The notes beneath the pieces were generated by a model. That model was not told where the DNA came from. It did no database searches and saw nothing but the letters and a program-made list of their open reading frames with translations. A stretch of DNA of 64,000 nt from Aeromicrobium massiliense JC14. Lineage in GTDB: Bacteria > Actinomycetota > Actinomycetes > Propionibacteriales > Nocardioidaceae. The stretch is from NCBI RefSeq assembly GCF_000312105.1, contig NZ_HE978637.1, positions 950,534-1,014,533 of the forward strand, given 5' to 3'. Positions 38,186 through 46,064 of this stretch are shown in pieces (within the stretch, counting starts at the first letter, position 1; the number at the start of each line of letters is the position of its first letter). The position numbers were made by a program, and so were the translations under genes.

Positions 38186-38772
38186 CCGATCTGACGAGCC
38201 CGGCGGCGTGCCGCGAGCTCGTCGCTGGCGTGCTGCTCGGCCGAGACCGCACGCTCGCTGGGCAGCTCGTGGAGCGAGCCTTCGATCTCCTTCCAGACAC
38301 CGCCGATGGCGATGCCGAAGACGCCCTGGCCGCCGCGCAGCAGGTCGATGACCTCGTCGGCCGAGCGGCACTCGTAGACGCTGGCGCCGTCGCTCATGAG
38401 CGTGACCTGGGTGAGGTCGTCGGTGCCCCGCTCACGCAGGTGGTCGATCGCGGTGCGGATCTGCTGCAGCGAGACGCCCGCCTCGAGCAGCCGCTTGATG
38501 ATCTTGAGCAGCAGGATGTCCTTGAAGGAGTACAGCCGCTGCGTGCCCGAGCCCGTCGCCGAGCGGACCGAGGGCTCGACGAGCCCGGTGCGCGCCCAGT
38601 AGTCGAGCTGGCGGTAGGTGATGCCGGCGGCGTTGCACGCGGTCGGTCCACGGAACCCGGTGTCGTCGGGGACGGGAGCGAGGTCGTCGTCGAACAGCAG
38701 GCCCTGGTCGCCGGCCTGGGCCGCGACCTGCGCGGTGTCGTCCTGCGGGACGTCGTCGTGGGGCGTGATCAT
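38182..38772 (-). CDS. MerR-family regulator (Rv1830/McdR-like)
   Basis: 196-residue DNA-binding protein. An acidic N-terminal 45-residue region precedes a MerR HTH at about 49-120 (AAGITYRQLDYWARTGLVEPS, then RLYSFKDILLLKIIK). The C-terminal part has SADEVIDLLRGGQGVFGIAIGGVW. Its place at the end of a pgsA-DUF881-gcvH-FHA-MerR-BFN block matches Rv1830 of Mycobacterium (involved in cell division/antibiotic recovery). ATG 38772 fits the domain start. The final residues overlap the SDR stop by 4 bases. Confidence 0.88.
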   Translation of the reverse strand: MITPHDDVPQDDTAQVAAQAGDQGLLFDDDLAPVPDDTGFRGPTACNAAGITYRQLDYWARTGLVEPSVRSATGSGTQRLYSFKDILLLKIIKRLLEAGVSLQQIRTAIDHLRERGTDDLTQVTLMSDGASVYECRSADEVIDLLRGGQGVFGIAIGGVWKEIEGSLHELPSERAVSAEQHASDELAARRRARQIG

Positions 38773-38925
38773 CGATGGGACCTTCCGGGTGCGGTCTAGG
38801 GGGAAGCGTACCGCGACGAATCCCACGCGTGTAGTCATCGCCAGCAGGTCTCAAGGTAAAGGTGAGGGTTACCCCGGTCAACGACCGACACCCGGCGCGG
38901 CGCGTCGGCCTTTCCCCGGCCCCTC

Positions 38926-40563
38926 TCACCCCCCGGTGGACGGCGTCCCCACGACGTCCAGCAGGTGGTGCTCGCGCACCGTGTCGAGGTCGAGCGTGCG
39001 GTAGCCCGCCCGGTCGAAGAGCACCACCACCCGGTCGGCCTCGTACTGCACGGCCTGACCCGTGCCCCACTCCTCGTGCTCGACCCGGGTGCCGATCGGG
39101 TAGGGCCGCGTGACGGCCGGCTCGGACGTGCCGGCGTCGCACGAGTCGCAGCGTCCGCAGGGCTCGGGGTGCGACTCCCCCAGCAGCTCGAGCACGAGCC
39201 GGCGGCGGCAGTCGGTCGTCTCGGCGTAGCGGCGGACGAGGTCGACACCCGTCTCCTGACGGACGCGGACGCGCTCGACCCAGTCCACCGCGGCGGCGAC
39301 GCGCTGCTCACGTCCCGGCCCGGGCCGCAGCCGGGCACCCGGACCCGACTCGCGCACCGCGCCGGTCCGCACCAGCACGTTGAGCGCGCGCCGGCTCCGC
39401 GCCGGCGACAACCCCGCGGCCCGGGCGACGGCGGCCGGGCGCAACGGCTCCGAGGCGTCGCCGAGCGCGTCCACGACGGCCCGCAGGTCGTTCTCGGAGG
39501 CGCCGGCCGACGCGGCGAAGAAGCGGCGCAGCCCGTAGCCGTCGGGCCGCGAGAGCAGCACCGCGCTGGCGAGCTCGCCGTCGCGCCCGGCGCGCCCGGC
39601 CTCCTGCCAGTACTCGTCGAGGGTGTCCGGCGGGTCGGCGTGGACCACCAGCCGGACGTCGGGCTGGTCGACGCCCAGCCCGAAGGCGGACGTCGCCACG
39701 ACGGTGCGCAACGTCCCGGCACGGAAGCCGACGTGCACACGGTCGCGCTCGGCCCGCTTCATCGCGCCGTGGTAGGCCACGGCCTCGACGCCGGCCTCGG
39801 CCAGCTGCGCGGCGAGCTCCTCGGCCCGCCGCCGGGTGGCGACGTACACGAGCCGCGAGCCGCCGGACGCGTCCTCGTCCAGCAGCTCCTGCACGCGGGC
39901 GGCGACGGCGTCCTCGTCGCGGACGACGTGGGCCGACAGGTGGATCTCGGGGCGGTCCGCCGCACCGACCACGGTGCGCACGTCGCGCATGCCCAGGTTG
40001 CGGGCGATGAGCCGGCGCAGCTCGGGCGGCGCGGTCGCGGTGAGCGCGAGCACCCGCGGCCGACCGAGCGCCTCCACGACGGGGCCGAGGGCCAGGTAGT
40101 CGGGCCGGAAGTCGACGCCCCATGCCGAGACGCAGTGCGCCTCGTCCACGACGAAGAGCACCGGACGGGCCTCGGCGAGCGCGGCGACCACGTCGTCGTC
40201 GGCCAGCTGCTCGGGCGCGAGCAGGACGACGTCCAGCTCGCCGGCCGCGGCCTGCTCCAGCACCCGGCGGCGGCGGGCGGCCGTGCGGCTGCTGTTGCAG
40301 GTCTCGGCGCGCAGGCCGGCCTCGTGGAGCGCGGCGACCTGGTCGGCCTGCAGCGCGATCGTCGGTGACACGACGACGGTGAGCCCGCCGAGCAGGCGCC
40401 CGGCCACGACGTACACGAAGGTCTTGCCGGAGCCGGTGGCCAGCACCGCGATGGTGTCGGCCTGCAGCACCGCCTCGATGGCCTCGCGCTGCTCGGGCCG
40501 CAAGGACGTGCCCTCGGGCAGGACGTCGGCGGCGGCGGTCTCGACGGGGTCGTTCCGGGACAA
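38926..40563 (-). CDS. RecQ-family ATP-dependent DNA helicase with C-terminal SH3-like domain
   Basis: 545-residue 3'-5' DNA helicase. Walker A (VLATGSGKTFVYV) is near residue 44, followed by DEAH in VDEAHCVSAWG, the SAT-like LTATAPP and QEAGRAGRDGE (motif VI). A zinc-binding Cys cluster (DCRRR...PCGRCDSC) follows, then a C-terminal GTRVEHEEWGTGQAV segment resembling SH3/Tudor-like tails of UvrD-type helicases. It has no HRDC domain. The TTG start at 40563 is chosen because AAGGAG is 7 bases upstream; upstream in-frame codons have no homology. It sits between BFN and MerR, which are adjacent in Mycobacterium. Confidence 0.87.
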   Translation of the reverse strand: MSRNDPVETAAADVLPEGTSLRPEQREAIEAVLQADTIAVLATGSGKTFVYVVAGRLLGGLTVVVSPTIALQADQVAALHEAGLRAETCNSSRTAARRRRVLEQAAAGELDVVLLAPEQLADDDVVAALAEARPVLFVVDEAHCVSAWGVDFRPDYLALGPVVEALGRPRVLALTATAPPELRRLIARNLGMRDVRTVVGAADRPEIHLSAHVVRDEDAVAARVQELLDEDASGGSRLVYVATRRRAEELAAQLAEAGVEAVAYHGAMKRAERDRVHVGFRAGTLRTVVATSAFGLGVDQPDVRLVVHADPPDTLDEYWQEAGRAGRDGELASAVLLSRPDGYGLRRFFAASAGASENDLRAVVDALGDASEPLRPAAVARAAGLSPARSRRALNVLVRTGAVRESGPGARLRPGPGREQRVAAAVDWVERVRVRQETGVDLVRRYAETTDCRRRLVLELLGESHPEPCGRCDSCDAGTSEPAVTRPYPIGTRVEHEEWGTGQAVQYEADRVVVLFDRAGYRTLDLDTVREHHLLDVVGTPSTGG

Positions 40564-40625
40564 GCGGGGGCTCCTTCGCTGGGGGCGGCGGAGCACTGGT
40601 ACCCCGTCGGCTGGAGCCGAATCCC

Positions 40626-41090
40626 CTAGCGGTCGAAGTCCTCGGGCTCGATCTCGTCGAGGAACTCGCGGAACTTCTCGATCTCCTCGTCCTCGTCCTG
40701 GGACGTGGAGATGGACGCGGCGTCGAGGACGTCCTCGGCGCACACGATGCGGGTGCCCGAGCGCAGCGCCAGGGCGATCGAGTCGGACGGCCGGGCGCTG
40801 ACCTGCACGCCGGAGGCGAACACCAGCTCGGCGTAGAAGACGTTGTCGCGCACGTCGACGATGCGCACCTCGGTCAGCTCGTCGCCGAGCGCCTCGACCA
40901 GCGTGGCCATCAGCTCGTGGGTGAGCGGGCGCGGCGACTCGGTGCCCTGGTGGGCGTACGCGATGGCGGTGGCCTCGACCGCGCCGATCCAGATCGGCAG
41001 GTAGCGGCTGCCCTCGGCCTCGCGGAGCAGGACGAGCGGCTGGCTGGAGGGCATCTCGACCCGGACGCCGACGACCTCGACCTCGCGCAT
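40626..41090 (-). CDS. Bifunctional nuclease family protein (DUF151)
   Basis: 154-residue BFN-domain protein (EGSRYLPIWIGAVEATAIAYAHQG in parts; SARPSDSIALALRSG). Homologues are DNase/RNase-like in plants. In Mycobacterium the orthologue Rv1829 is in the same block. Expected to act on nucleic acid or as a regulatory protein. An acidic C-terminal tail (EDEEIEKFREFLDEIEPEDFDR in parts) is present. It follows the MerR gene by 5 bases, so it is co-transcribed. Confidence 0.92.
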   Translation of the reverse strand: MREVEVVGVRVEMPSSQPLVLLREAEGSRYLPIWIGAVEATAIAYAHQGTESPRPLTHELMATLVEALGDELTEVRIVDVRDNVFYAELVFASGVQVSARPSDSIALALRSGTRIVCAEDVLDAASISTSQDEDEEIEKFREFLDEIEPEDFDR

Positions 41091-41095
41091 GGGAC

Positions 41096-41809
41096 TCAGC
41101 CCAGCCCGTCCTGGAGCATCACGGTGTGCAGGCGCACCGCGAGCGCGGCCAGCTCGGCCACCGCCTGCGCGGCCTGCGCGGGATCCTCGGAGCGGCGTCG
41201 CGGCTCGACGACCTGGTCGAACAGGCCGATCTCGCGGTCGACCGCCTGGCGGAAGATGCGCAGGTGCCGCGGCTCGACGCCGAGCGCGGTGAACTCGGCC
41301 ACCAGCGCGGCGACCTGCAGCGCGTGGCCGTCGTAGTAGGCGCGGTTGGTGCGACGCACCAGGCCGAACTGCTCGGCGGCGTCCAGCATCTCCTCGGAGA
41401 TGCGGGCCGAGGCCAGCAGCTCCTCGCGCGACAGCCGCACCTGGCTGCGCCGGCCCGAGAACGTCTCGGCGCTGGGCAGGCCGTCGTCGGCCAGCTTCAG
41501 GTGCGGGACGGCGACCGTCTCGCCCAGCTCGGTGGGCGGGACCACGCCGTGGTCCATGTCGTCCAGCACCTGGCGGATGTGGCTGAGCGGCCAGAAGTCG
41601 TCGCGCTGCTTGCGCAGCACGAAGCGGAGCCGCTCGACGTCGCCGTAGGTGAACTTGCGGTACCCGGACGGCGTGCGCTCGGGCTCGATCAGTCCCTGGG
41701 ACTCCAGGTAGCGGATCTTGGTGATCGTCAGGTCCGGGAACTCCGGCAGGAGCTCGTCCAGGACCTTGCCGATCCCGAGCCGCGGGAGCTCGGCGAACGT
41801 CTCGGTCAC
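41096..41809 (-). CDS. MerR-family regulator (FtsR/Rv1828-like)
   Basis: 237-residue protein with a MerR DNA-binding domain (FPDLTITKIRYLESQGLIEPERTPSGYRKF in parts) near residues 24-53 and a second helical domain (about 135-235). The order FHA-MerR-BFN is the same as garA-Rv1828-Rv1829. In Corynebacterium the orthologue FtsR activates ftsZ. The GTG start forms GTGA with the FHA stop. It likely controls division genes. Confidence 0.92.
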   Translation of the reverse strand: MTETFAELPRLGIGKVLDELLPEFPDLTITKIRYLESQGLIEPERTPSGYRKFTYGDVERLRFVLRKQRDDFWPLSHIRQVLDDMDHGVVPPTELGETVAVPHLKLADDGLPSAETFSGRRSQVRLSREELLASARISEEMLDAAEQFGLVRRTNRAYYDGHALQVAALVAEFTALGVEPRHLRIFRQAVDREIGLFDQVVEPRRRSEDPAQAAQAVAELAALAVRLHTVMLQDGLG

Positions 41810-42267
41810 ACCGAGGCTCCCCCGACCGACGCGACGTAGATCAGGCGGTACTTGCCGATCTGCACCTCGTCGCCGTTGCTCAGCGCGATGTCACCGTCGA
41901 TGCGGTCACGGTTGACGTAGGTGCCGTTGAGGCTGCCCAGGTCGCTGACCTGGTAGCCGCCGTCGACCTGGGCGAACGTCGCGTGCCGGCGCGACACGGT
42001 GATGTCGTCCAGGAAGATGTCGCTGTCGGGGTGACGGCCCACCGTGACCGTCTCGCTGTCGAGCAGGAACCGGGCACCGGCTCCCGGTCCGCGCTGCACG
42101 AGCAGCAGCGCGCTGCCCTCCGGCAGGCCCTCGACCGCGGCGACGTCGTCGGTCGACATCTCCTCGGTGTCGACCTCGATGCCGCGCACCGAGATGGTCG
42201 ACGTCTTCTCGACGTCGCTCTCCTCGGCCCCGGGGTTCTCGACCGGTCCGTCCGTGTCCGAGGACAT
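41806..42267 (-). CDS. garA: FHA-domain protein, GarA/OdhI-like
   Basis: 153-residue protein with a Thr-rich acidic N-terminal tail and an FHA domain at about 50-150 (VTVGRHPDSDIFLDD, VSRRHATF, DLGSLNGTYVNR). GarA/OdhI inhibits 2-oxoglutarate dehydrogenase unless phosphorylated by PknB/PknG. Here the N-terminal ETTS phospho-motif is EKTS: the position of the PknG Thr is Lys, while the second Thr (T22) remains. ATG 42267 has CAGGAGG upstream. Linked by a 4-base overlap to the MerR gene. Confidence 0.88.
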   Translation of the reverse strand: MSSDTDGPVENPGAEESDVEKTSTISVRGIEVDTEEMSTDDVAAVEGLPEGSALLLVQRGPGAGARFLLDSETVTVGRHPDSDIFLDDITVSRRHATFAQVDGGYQVSDLGSLNGTYVNRDRIDGDIALSNGDEVQIGKYRLIYVASVGGASV

Positions 42268-42357
42268 CGCTCGCCTCCTGAAGCTTGCCGTCAAGGGAAG
42301 GGTGAGTGTTGAGCTCCAACCTACCAGTGACGGTCCGGCCGGCGCTGCCCGTTGGTG

Positions 42358-42735
42358 CTACGCGCGGGTGAGGGCCACGTAGGCCTCGGCCTCGAGGAGG
42401 CCGGCGCGGGGATCGTCGTCGCTGGCGCGGATCTTGACCAGCCAGCCCTCGCCGTACGGATCGGAGTTCACGACCTCCGGGCCGCCCTCGAGGGCGTCGT
42501 TGCGGGCGATGACCTCGCCCGAGACGGGGGCGTAGATGTCGCTGACCGACTTGGTGGACTCCAGCTCGCCCACGACCGCTCCGGCCTCGACGGTGTCGCC
42601 CACGGCCGGCAGGTCGATGTAGACGATGTCGCCGAGCGCGTCCTGCGCGTAGTCGGTGATGCCGACGACGGCCACGTCGTCGTCCAGGCGCACCCACTCG
42701 TGCTCCTCGGTGTAGTACAGGTCTTCGGGGGTCAC
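42358..42735 (-). CDS. gcvH: Glycine cleavage system H protein
   Basis: 125-residue lipoyl carrier. The lipoylation motif is ELESTKSVSDIYAPVSGEV, with Lys as the attachment site. It shuttles the aminomethyl group between P, T and L proteins. It lies in the same position as Rv1826 in Mycobacterium, between DUF881 and the FHA gene. GTG start at 42735 in this frame. The riboswitch controls gcvP only; this gene is separated from it. Confidence 0.95.
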   Translation of the reverse strand: MTPEDLYYTEEHEWVRLDDDVAVVGITDYAQDALGDIVYIDLPAVGDTVEAGAVVGELESTKSVSDIYAPVSGEVIARNDALEGGPEVVNSDPYGEGWLVKIRASDDDPRAGLLEAEAYVALTRA

Positions 42736-42763
42736 GCAGCGCTCCTGGTCGGGGGGTGGGGGG

Positions 42764-43456
42764 TCATGAGCTGGGTTGAGCGTACTCGGGGTCCTGGGTG
42801 TCGGCCAGGGCCGTGATGGTCACCGTGTCGCGGGTGTCGATGTCGAGCGTCCCGCCGCTGTTCTCGACCCGGTCGAGCAGGCCGCCGCGGATGCGCATCG
42901 CCTCGGCGAGCGTGTCGGGATCGCCGATCGCCTCGATGACGAACGGACGCGTGACGGTGCGTCCGCCGACCCGCACCTCGTCGCCCTCGTCGACGAAGTA
43001 GGTCTGGGCCACCACACGGGCGGTGCCGTTGACGACGATGGCCTCGGCGCCGGCGTCGCGCAGCTCCTCGACGGCGTCCAGCAGGACGGCCGCGTTCACG
43101 TCGTCCTGGGGGTCGGTGATGGTGAGCTCGACGCCCGGCCCGCGGGCGCCGAGGGTGCCGGCCAGGATGCCCAGCTGGCTGGCCCGCTTGTCGGCCTGGC
43201 GCTGCGCCGCCTGCGACTGCTGCGAGGAGCTGGCCAGCTCGTCGCGGGTGCGGGTCAGCTCGTCGACCTGCTGGGACGCGCGCTCGTTGGCCGCGTCCAG
43301 GCTGCGCAGCAGCTCGACCAGCTCGGTCTGGCGCAGCGTCGAGTACGCCTCGGAGTCGTTGCCGCGCACCTGCACCGTGACCGCGAAGGCCAGGCCGCCC
43401 AGCAGGACGGCCACGATCAGCTGCGGCACGATCGCGCGCCGGCGCGGCTCAGGCAT
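42764..43456 (-). CDS. DUF881 family membrane-anchored protein
   Basis: 230-residue protein. It has a single N-terminal transmembrane helix (PQLIVAVLLGGLAFAVTVQV, residues 11-30), a coiled-coil segment (AANERASQQVDELTRTRDEL in parts) and then the DUF881 fold (GVELTITDPQD, AGAEAIVVNGTARVVAQTYF). It corresponds to Rv1825, and its periplasmic domain probably sits with the cell-division machinery. ATG 43456 overlaps the DUF1290 gene by 8 bases, so they are co-translated. Confidence 0.9.
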   Translation of the reverse strand: MPEPRRRAIVPQLIVAVLLGGLAFAVTVQVRGNDSEAYSTLRQTELVELLRSLDAANERASQQVDELTRTRDELASSSQQSQAAQRQADKRASQLGILAGTLGARGPGVELTITDPQDDVNAAVLLDAVEELRDAGAEAIVVNGTARVVAQTYFVDEGDEVRVGGRTVTRPFVIEAIGDPDTLAEAMRIRGGLLDRVENSGGTLDIDTRDTVTITALADTQDPEYAQPSS

Positions 43457-43781
43457 GGAAGATCCGGCGGCGGATGGCCGCCATGTTGGCGAAGATGCGG
43501 ATGCCCAGCACCACCACGACCGCGGTCGAGAGCTGCGACCCGACGCCCAGCTGGTCGCCGACAAAGACGATGAGCGCCGCGATGACGACGTTGGAGATGA
43601 ACGAGACGACGAAGACGCGCTCGTCGAAGCGCCGCTCCCCCAGCGCGCGACCAGCGCCGATGACCGCGTCGAGCGCCGCGACGATGGCGATCGGGAGGTA
43701 GGGCTGCAGCCCGAGCGGCACGGTGGGCTGCAGCCACAGGCCGAGCCCCACGCCGACGACGAGTCCGATGACCGGGATCAC
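43449..43781 (-). CDS. DUF1290 small basic family membrane protein
   Basis: 110-residue protein with three to four membrane helices (IPVIGLVVGVGLGLWLQP; LPIAIVAALDAVIGAGRAL; VVSFISNVVIAALIVFVGDQL; VVVVLGIRIFANMAAIRRRIF). This matches the DUF1290/Sbp family found beside DUF881 proteins (Rv1824). GTG at 43781 is part of the GTGA shared with the upstream DUF881 stop. Confidence 0.9.
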   Translation of the reverse strand: MIPVIGLVVGVGLGLWLQPTVPLGLQPYLPIAIVAALDAVIGAGRALGERRFDERVFVVSFISNVVIAALIVFVGDQLGVGSQLSTAVVVVLGIRIFANMAAIRRRIFHA

Positions 43782-44566
43782 TTCTTCGCTCCCTCCCACA
43801 CCTTCGCGTGGCGGACGCGGGCGCGCTCGCCGGGGACGGCCGCGAGCTCCAGCTCGTCGGCCCGCTGCATGTCGAACTTGAGGCCGACCTCGTCCTGGCG
43901 GATGCGCCAGTACTCGCCGAACGGTCCCTCGGTGAAGCCGTCGGCCAGCGCCTCGCTGTCGCCGATCGCCTCGATCCGGTACGGCGGGTTGATGGCCGAG
44001 TAGTTCACCGTGATGGCACCGCCGGCCTCGTGGATGGCGGACAGCGTGCCGATGCGGCGTCCGTCGACCGAGACCGCCTCGGCACCGGCGCCCCACAGGC
44101 CGTTCACGAGCAGGCGCAGGTCGCGGTCGGTGACCCGGACGGCGTCGGAGGCGTCGTCGACCCGCACGACCACGCCGGGTCCGCTCACGGGCACGTCGGC
44201 GGCCAGCACCTGGCGGGCCGAGTAGTCCGGGTCCTCGTCGCCCGCGGCGGCCTGCAGCGCGGCGACCTCGGAGCGCAGCGTCCGCTGTGTGTCCTGGACG
44301 CGCTCGAGCGTCTCCTGGCGGGCGCGGATGTCGGAGACGAGCGTCTCGCGGGCCACCTGGCGGTCGAGCGACTCGTCGCGGGTCTGCACGATCGCGATGG
44401 TGACCATGACGCCGAACACGATGAGCACCGACGCGGCGATCCAGCCGCGCGAGCGCGCGTAGCGGCCGGGGCGGACCTCGTAGTAGTCGTCGTCGAGCGC
44501 GTTCGCGGCGATGGTGTCCAGGACGCTGGGCTCGAACGTGCCCGACGGGGTGCGGACGGGCGTCAT
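43778..44566 (-). CDS. DUF881 family membrane-anchored protein
   Basis: 262-residue protein, second DUF881 member (Rv1823-like). A soluble N-terminus (residues 1-42) precedes a membrane helix (GWIAASVLIVFGVMVTIAIV), a coiled coil (RARQETLERVQDTQRTLRSE in parts) and the DUF881 domain (GPGVVVRVDDASD, AGAEAVSVDGRRI). The ATG forms ATGA with the upstream pgsA stop. With DUF1290 and the other DUF881 it is expected to form a small envelope complex. Confidence 0.9.
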   Translation of the reverse strand: MTPVRTPSGTFEPSVLDTIAANALDDDYYEVRPGRYARSRGWIAASVLIVFGVMVTIAIVQTRDESLDRQVARETLVSDIRARQETLERVQDTQRTLRSEVAALQAAAGDEDPDYSARQVLAADVPVSGPGVVVRVDDASDAVRVTDRDLRLLVNGLWGAGAEAVSVDGRRIGTLSAIHEAGGAITVNYSAINPPYRIEAIGDSEALADGFTEGPFGEYWRIRQDEVGLKFDMQRADELELAAVPGERARVRHAKVWEGAKK

Positions 44567-45147
44567 GACGCCGCCCGGGTCACCCGCGGCATGGTCGAGA
44601 GGAGACGCTGGACCTGGAAGGCGTACAGGATGCCCGCCCACCAGTACAGGCCGACGCCCCAGATGGTGAAGGCCCAGCCGAAGACGTTGGCCAGGTCGGC
44701 GACCGTGCCCGACCCGTCACCGAGCAGCAGCAGCGGGAAGGCGTACAGCAGCGCGGCGGTGGCGGCCTTGCCCAGGAAGTGGACCGGCAGCGAGCTGTAG
44801 CCGCGGGTGCGCAGGAACGGCACGAGGCCGAACAGGAAGACGTCGCGCAGCGGCAGCAGCACGGCCAGCCACCACGGGATGATGTCGCGCAGGCTCAGCC
44901 CGACGACGACGGCGAGGATGTAGAGCCGGTCGGCGACCGGGTCGAGGATCGCGCCGATCTTCGACATCTGGCCCAGGTCGCGGGCGAGCTTGCCGTCGAG
45001 GTAGTCGGTGATGCCCGACGCCATGAGCACCAGCAGGGCGATCTCGTCCAGCTCGGGGCCCAGCACGAGCCACAGGAAGACCGGCACGAGGAGCAGACGC
45101 AGGAAGCTCAGTGCGTTCGGGATCGTGAGGATCCGGTCGTCCGCCAC
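44563..45147 (-). CDS. CDP-alcohol phosphatidyltransferase (PgsA-like)
   Basis: 194-residue membrane enzyme with 4-6 helices. The CDP-alcohol motif is present: DYLDGKLARDLGQMSKIGAILDPVADRL in parts, giving D-G-x2-A-R-x8-G-x3-D-x3-D. It would make phosphatidylglycerophosphate or another polyol phospholipid. It is the equivalent of Rv1822. GTG 45147 is chosen for AAGGAGG 6 bases upstream. A TAGTCT -10 box about 45 bases further upstream suggests it heads the operon. Confidence 0.88.
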   Translation of the reverse strand: MADDRILTIPNALSFLRLLLVPVFLWLVLGPELDEIALLVLMASGITDYLDGKLARDLGQMSKIGAILDPVADRLYILAVVVGLSLRDIIPWWLAVLLPLRDVFLFGLVPFLRTRGYSSLPVHFLGKAATAALLYAFPLLLLGDGSGTVADLANVFGWAFTIWGVGLYWWAGILYAFQVQRLLSTMPRVTRAAS

Positions 45148-45283
45148 CGCGCCTCCTTGGCACTCCTGCGGGCCGGGCGGCCCGCGCGTCAGAGGACAGA
45201 CTAGGTCATGGCCCCACACGACCCGCGTGGTCGGCCCCGACCCCCGCGCGAGTCGGTCGCACGTCCGCCTGGCAGGACCACCC

Positions 45284-45311
45284 TTGCGCCCGCGCGGGCG
45301 CCTGACAGGAT
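45284..45311 (+). promoter_or_regulatory. Candidate promoter of sodA
   Basis: TTGCGC (45284-45289), 16 bases, CAGGAT (45306-45311). It matches the consensus only partly. It lies 63 bases before the GTG, whose ribosome-binding site is GAGGAGG. Confidence 0.35.
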
Positions 45312-45374
45312 GGGGTCACCACCCGACAACAGAACATGAGCCGGGCCACGAGCCCGGTGCCCTGAGGAGGATCC

Positions 45375-45992
45375 GTGGCTGACTACACCCTGCCCGAGCT
45401 GCCGTACGACTACGGCGCGCTCGACCCGTTCATCTCCGGCAAGATCATGGAGCTGCACCACTCGAAGCACCACAACACGTACGTCACCGGCCTGAACACG
45501 GCGATCGAGAAGCTCGAGGAGGCGCGCGCCACCGAGAGCTTCGGCGCGATCGCCGGCATCGAGAAGAACCTCTCGTTCAACCTCGGTGGCCACATCAACC
45601 ACTCGATCTTCTGGAAGAACCTCTCCCCGGACGGCGGCGACAAGCCGACCGGCGAGCTGGCGTCGGCGATCGACGAGCACTTCGGCTCGTTCGACAAGTT
45701 CCGCGCCCACTTCGAGCAGGTCGCGCTGACCATCCAGGGCTCGGGCTGGGCCATCCTGGCCTGGGACTCGCTGGGCCAGAAGCTGCTCGTCGTGCAGCTG
45801 TACGACCAGCAGTCCAACATCCCGGCGACGCTGATCCCGATCGCGCAGCTGGACATGTGGGAGCACGCCTTCTACCTGGACTACCTCAACGTCAAGGCGG
45901 ACTACGTCAAGGCGTGGTGGAACATCGTCAACTGGGCCGACGCCCAGGAGCGCTTCACCGCGGCGACCAGCGGCGGCCAGATCATCTTCTGA
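45375..45992 (+). CDS. sodA: Superoxide dismutase, Fe/Mn type
   Basis: 205-residue SOD. The four metal ligands are in the usual places: His in MELHHSKHH, His in INHSIFW, Asp in [10 protein letters not shown] and the following His. The N-terminus [17 protein letters not shown] is typical. [11 protein letters not shown] and the residue set suggest Mn or cambialistic use, not determined. It has no signal peptide and is cytoplasmic. GTG start with a GAGGAGG ribosome site. It is followed by a strong hairpin shared with the copper operon. Confidence 0.97.
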   Translation: MADYTLPELPYDYGALDPFISGKIMELHHSKHHNTYVTGLNTAIEKLEEARATESFGAIAGIEKNLSFNLGGHINHSIFWKNLSPDGGDKPTGELASAIDEHFGSFDKFRAHFEQVALTIQGSGWAILAWDSLGQKLLVVQLYDQQSNIPATLIPIAQLDMWEHAFYLDYLNVKADYVKAWWNIVNWADAQERFTAATSGGQIIF

Positions 45993-46005
45993 TCGTCCGA
46001 CGCAC

Positions 46006-46039
46006 GACGGCCGGCATCCCTCGCGGGGCGCCGGCCGTC
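46006..46039. terminator. Bidirectional terminator after sodA
   Basis: GACGGCCGGC (46006-46015) pairs perfectly with GCCGGCCGTC (46030-46039). The loop contains a smaller CCC/GGGG pairing. It lies 13 bases after the sodA stop and also serves the convergent ctaG-copD gene. Confidence 0.82.
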
Positions 46040-46064
46040 GCACGTCCCGGGGGCTTCGACGCGC

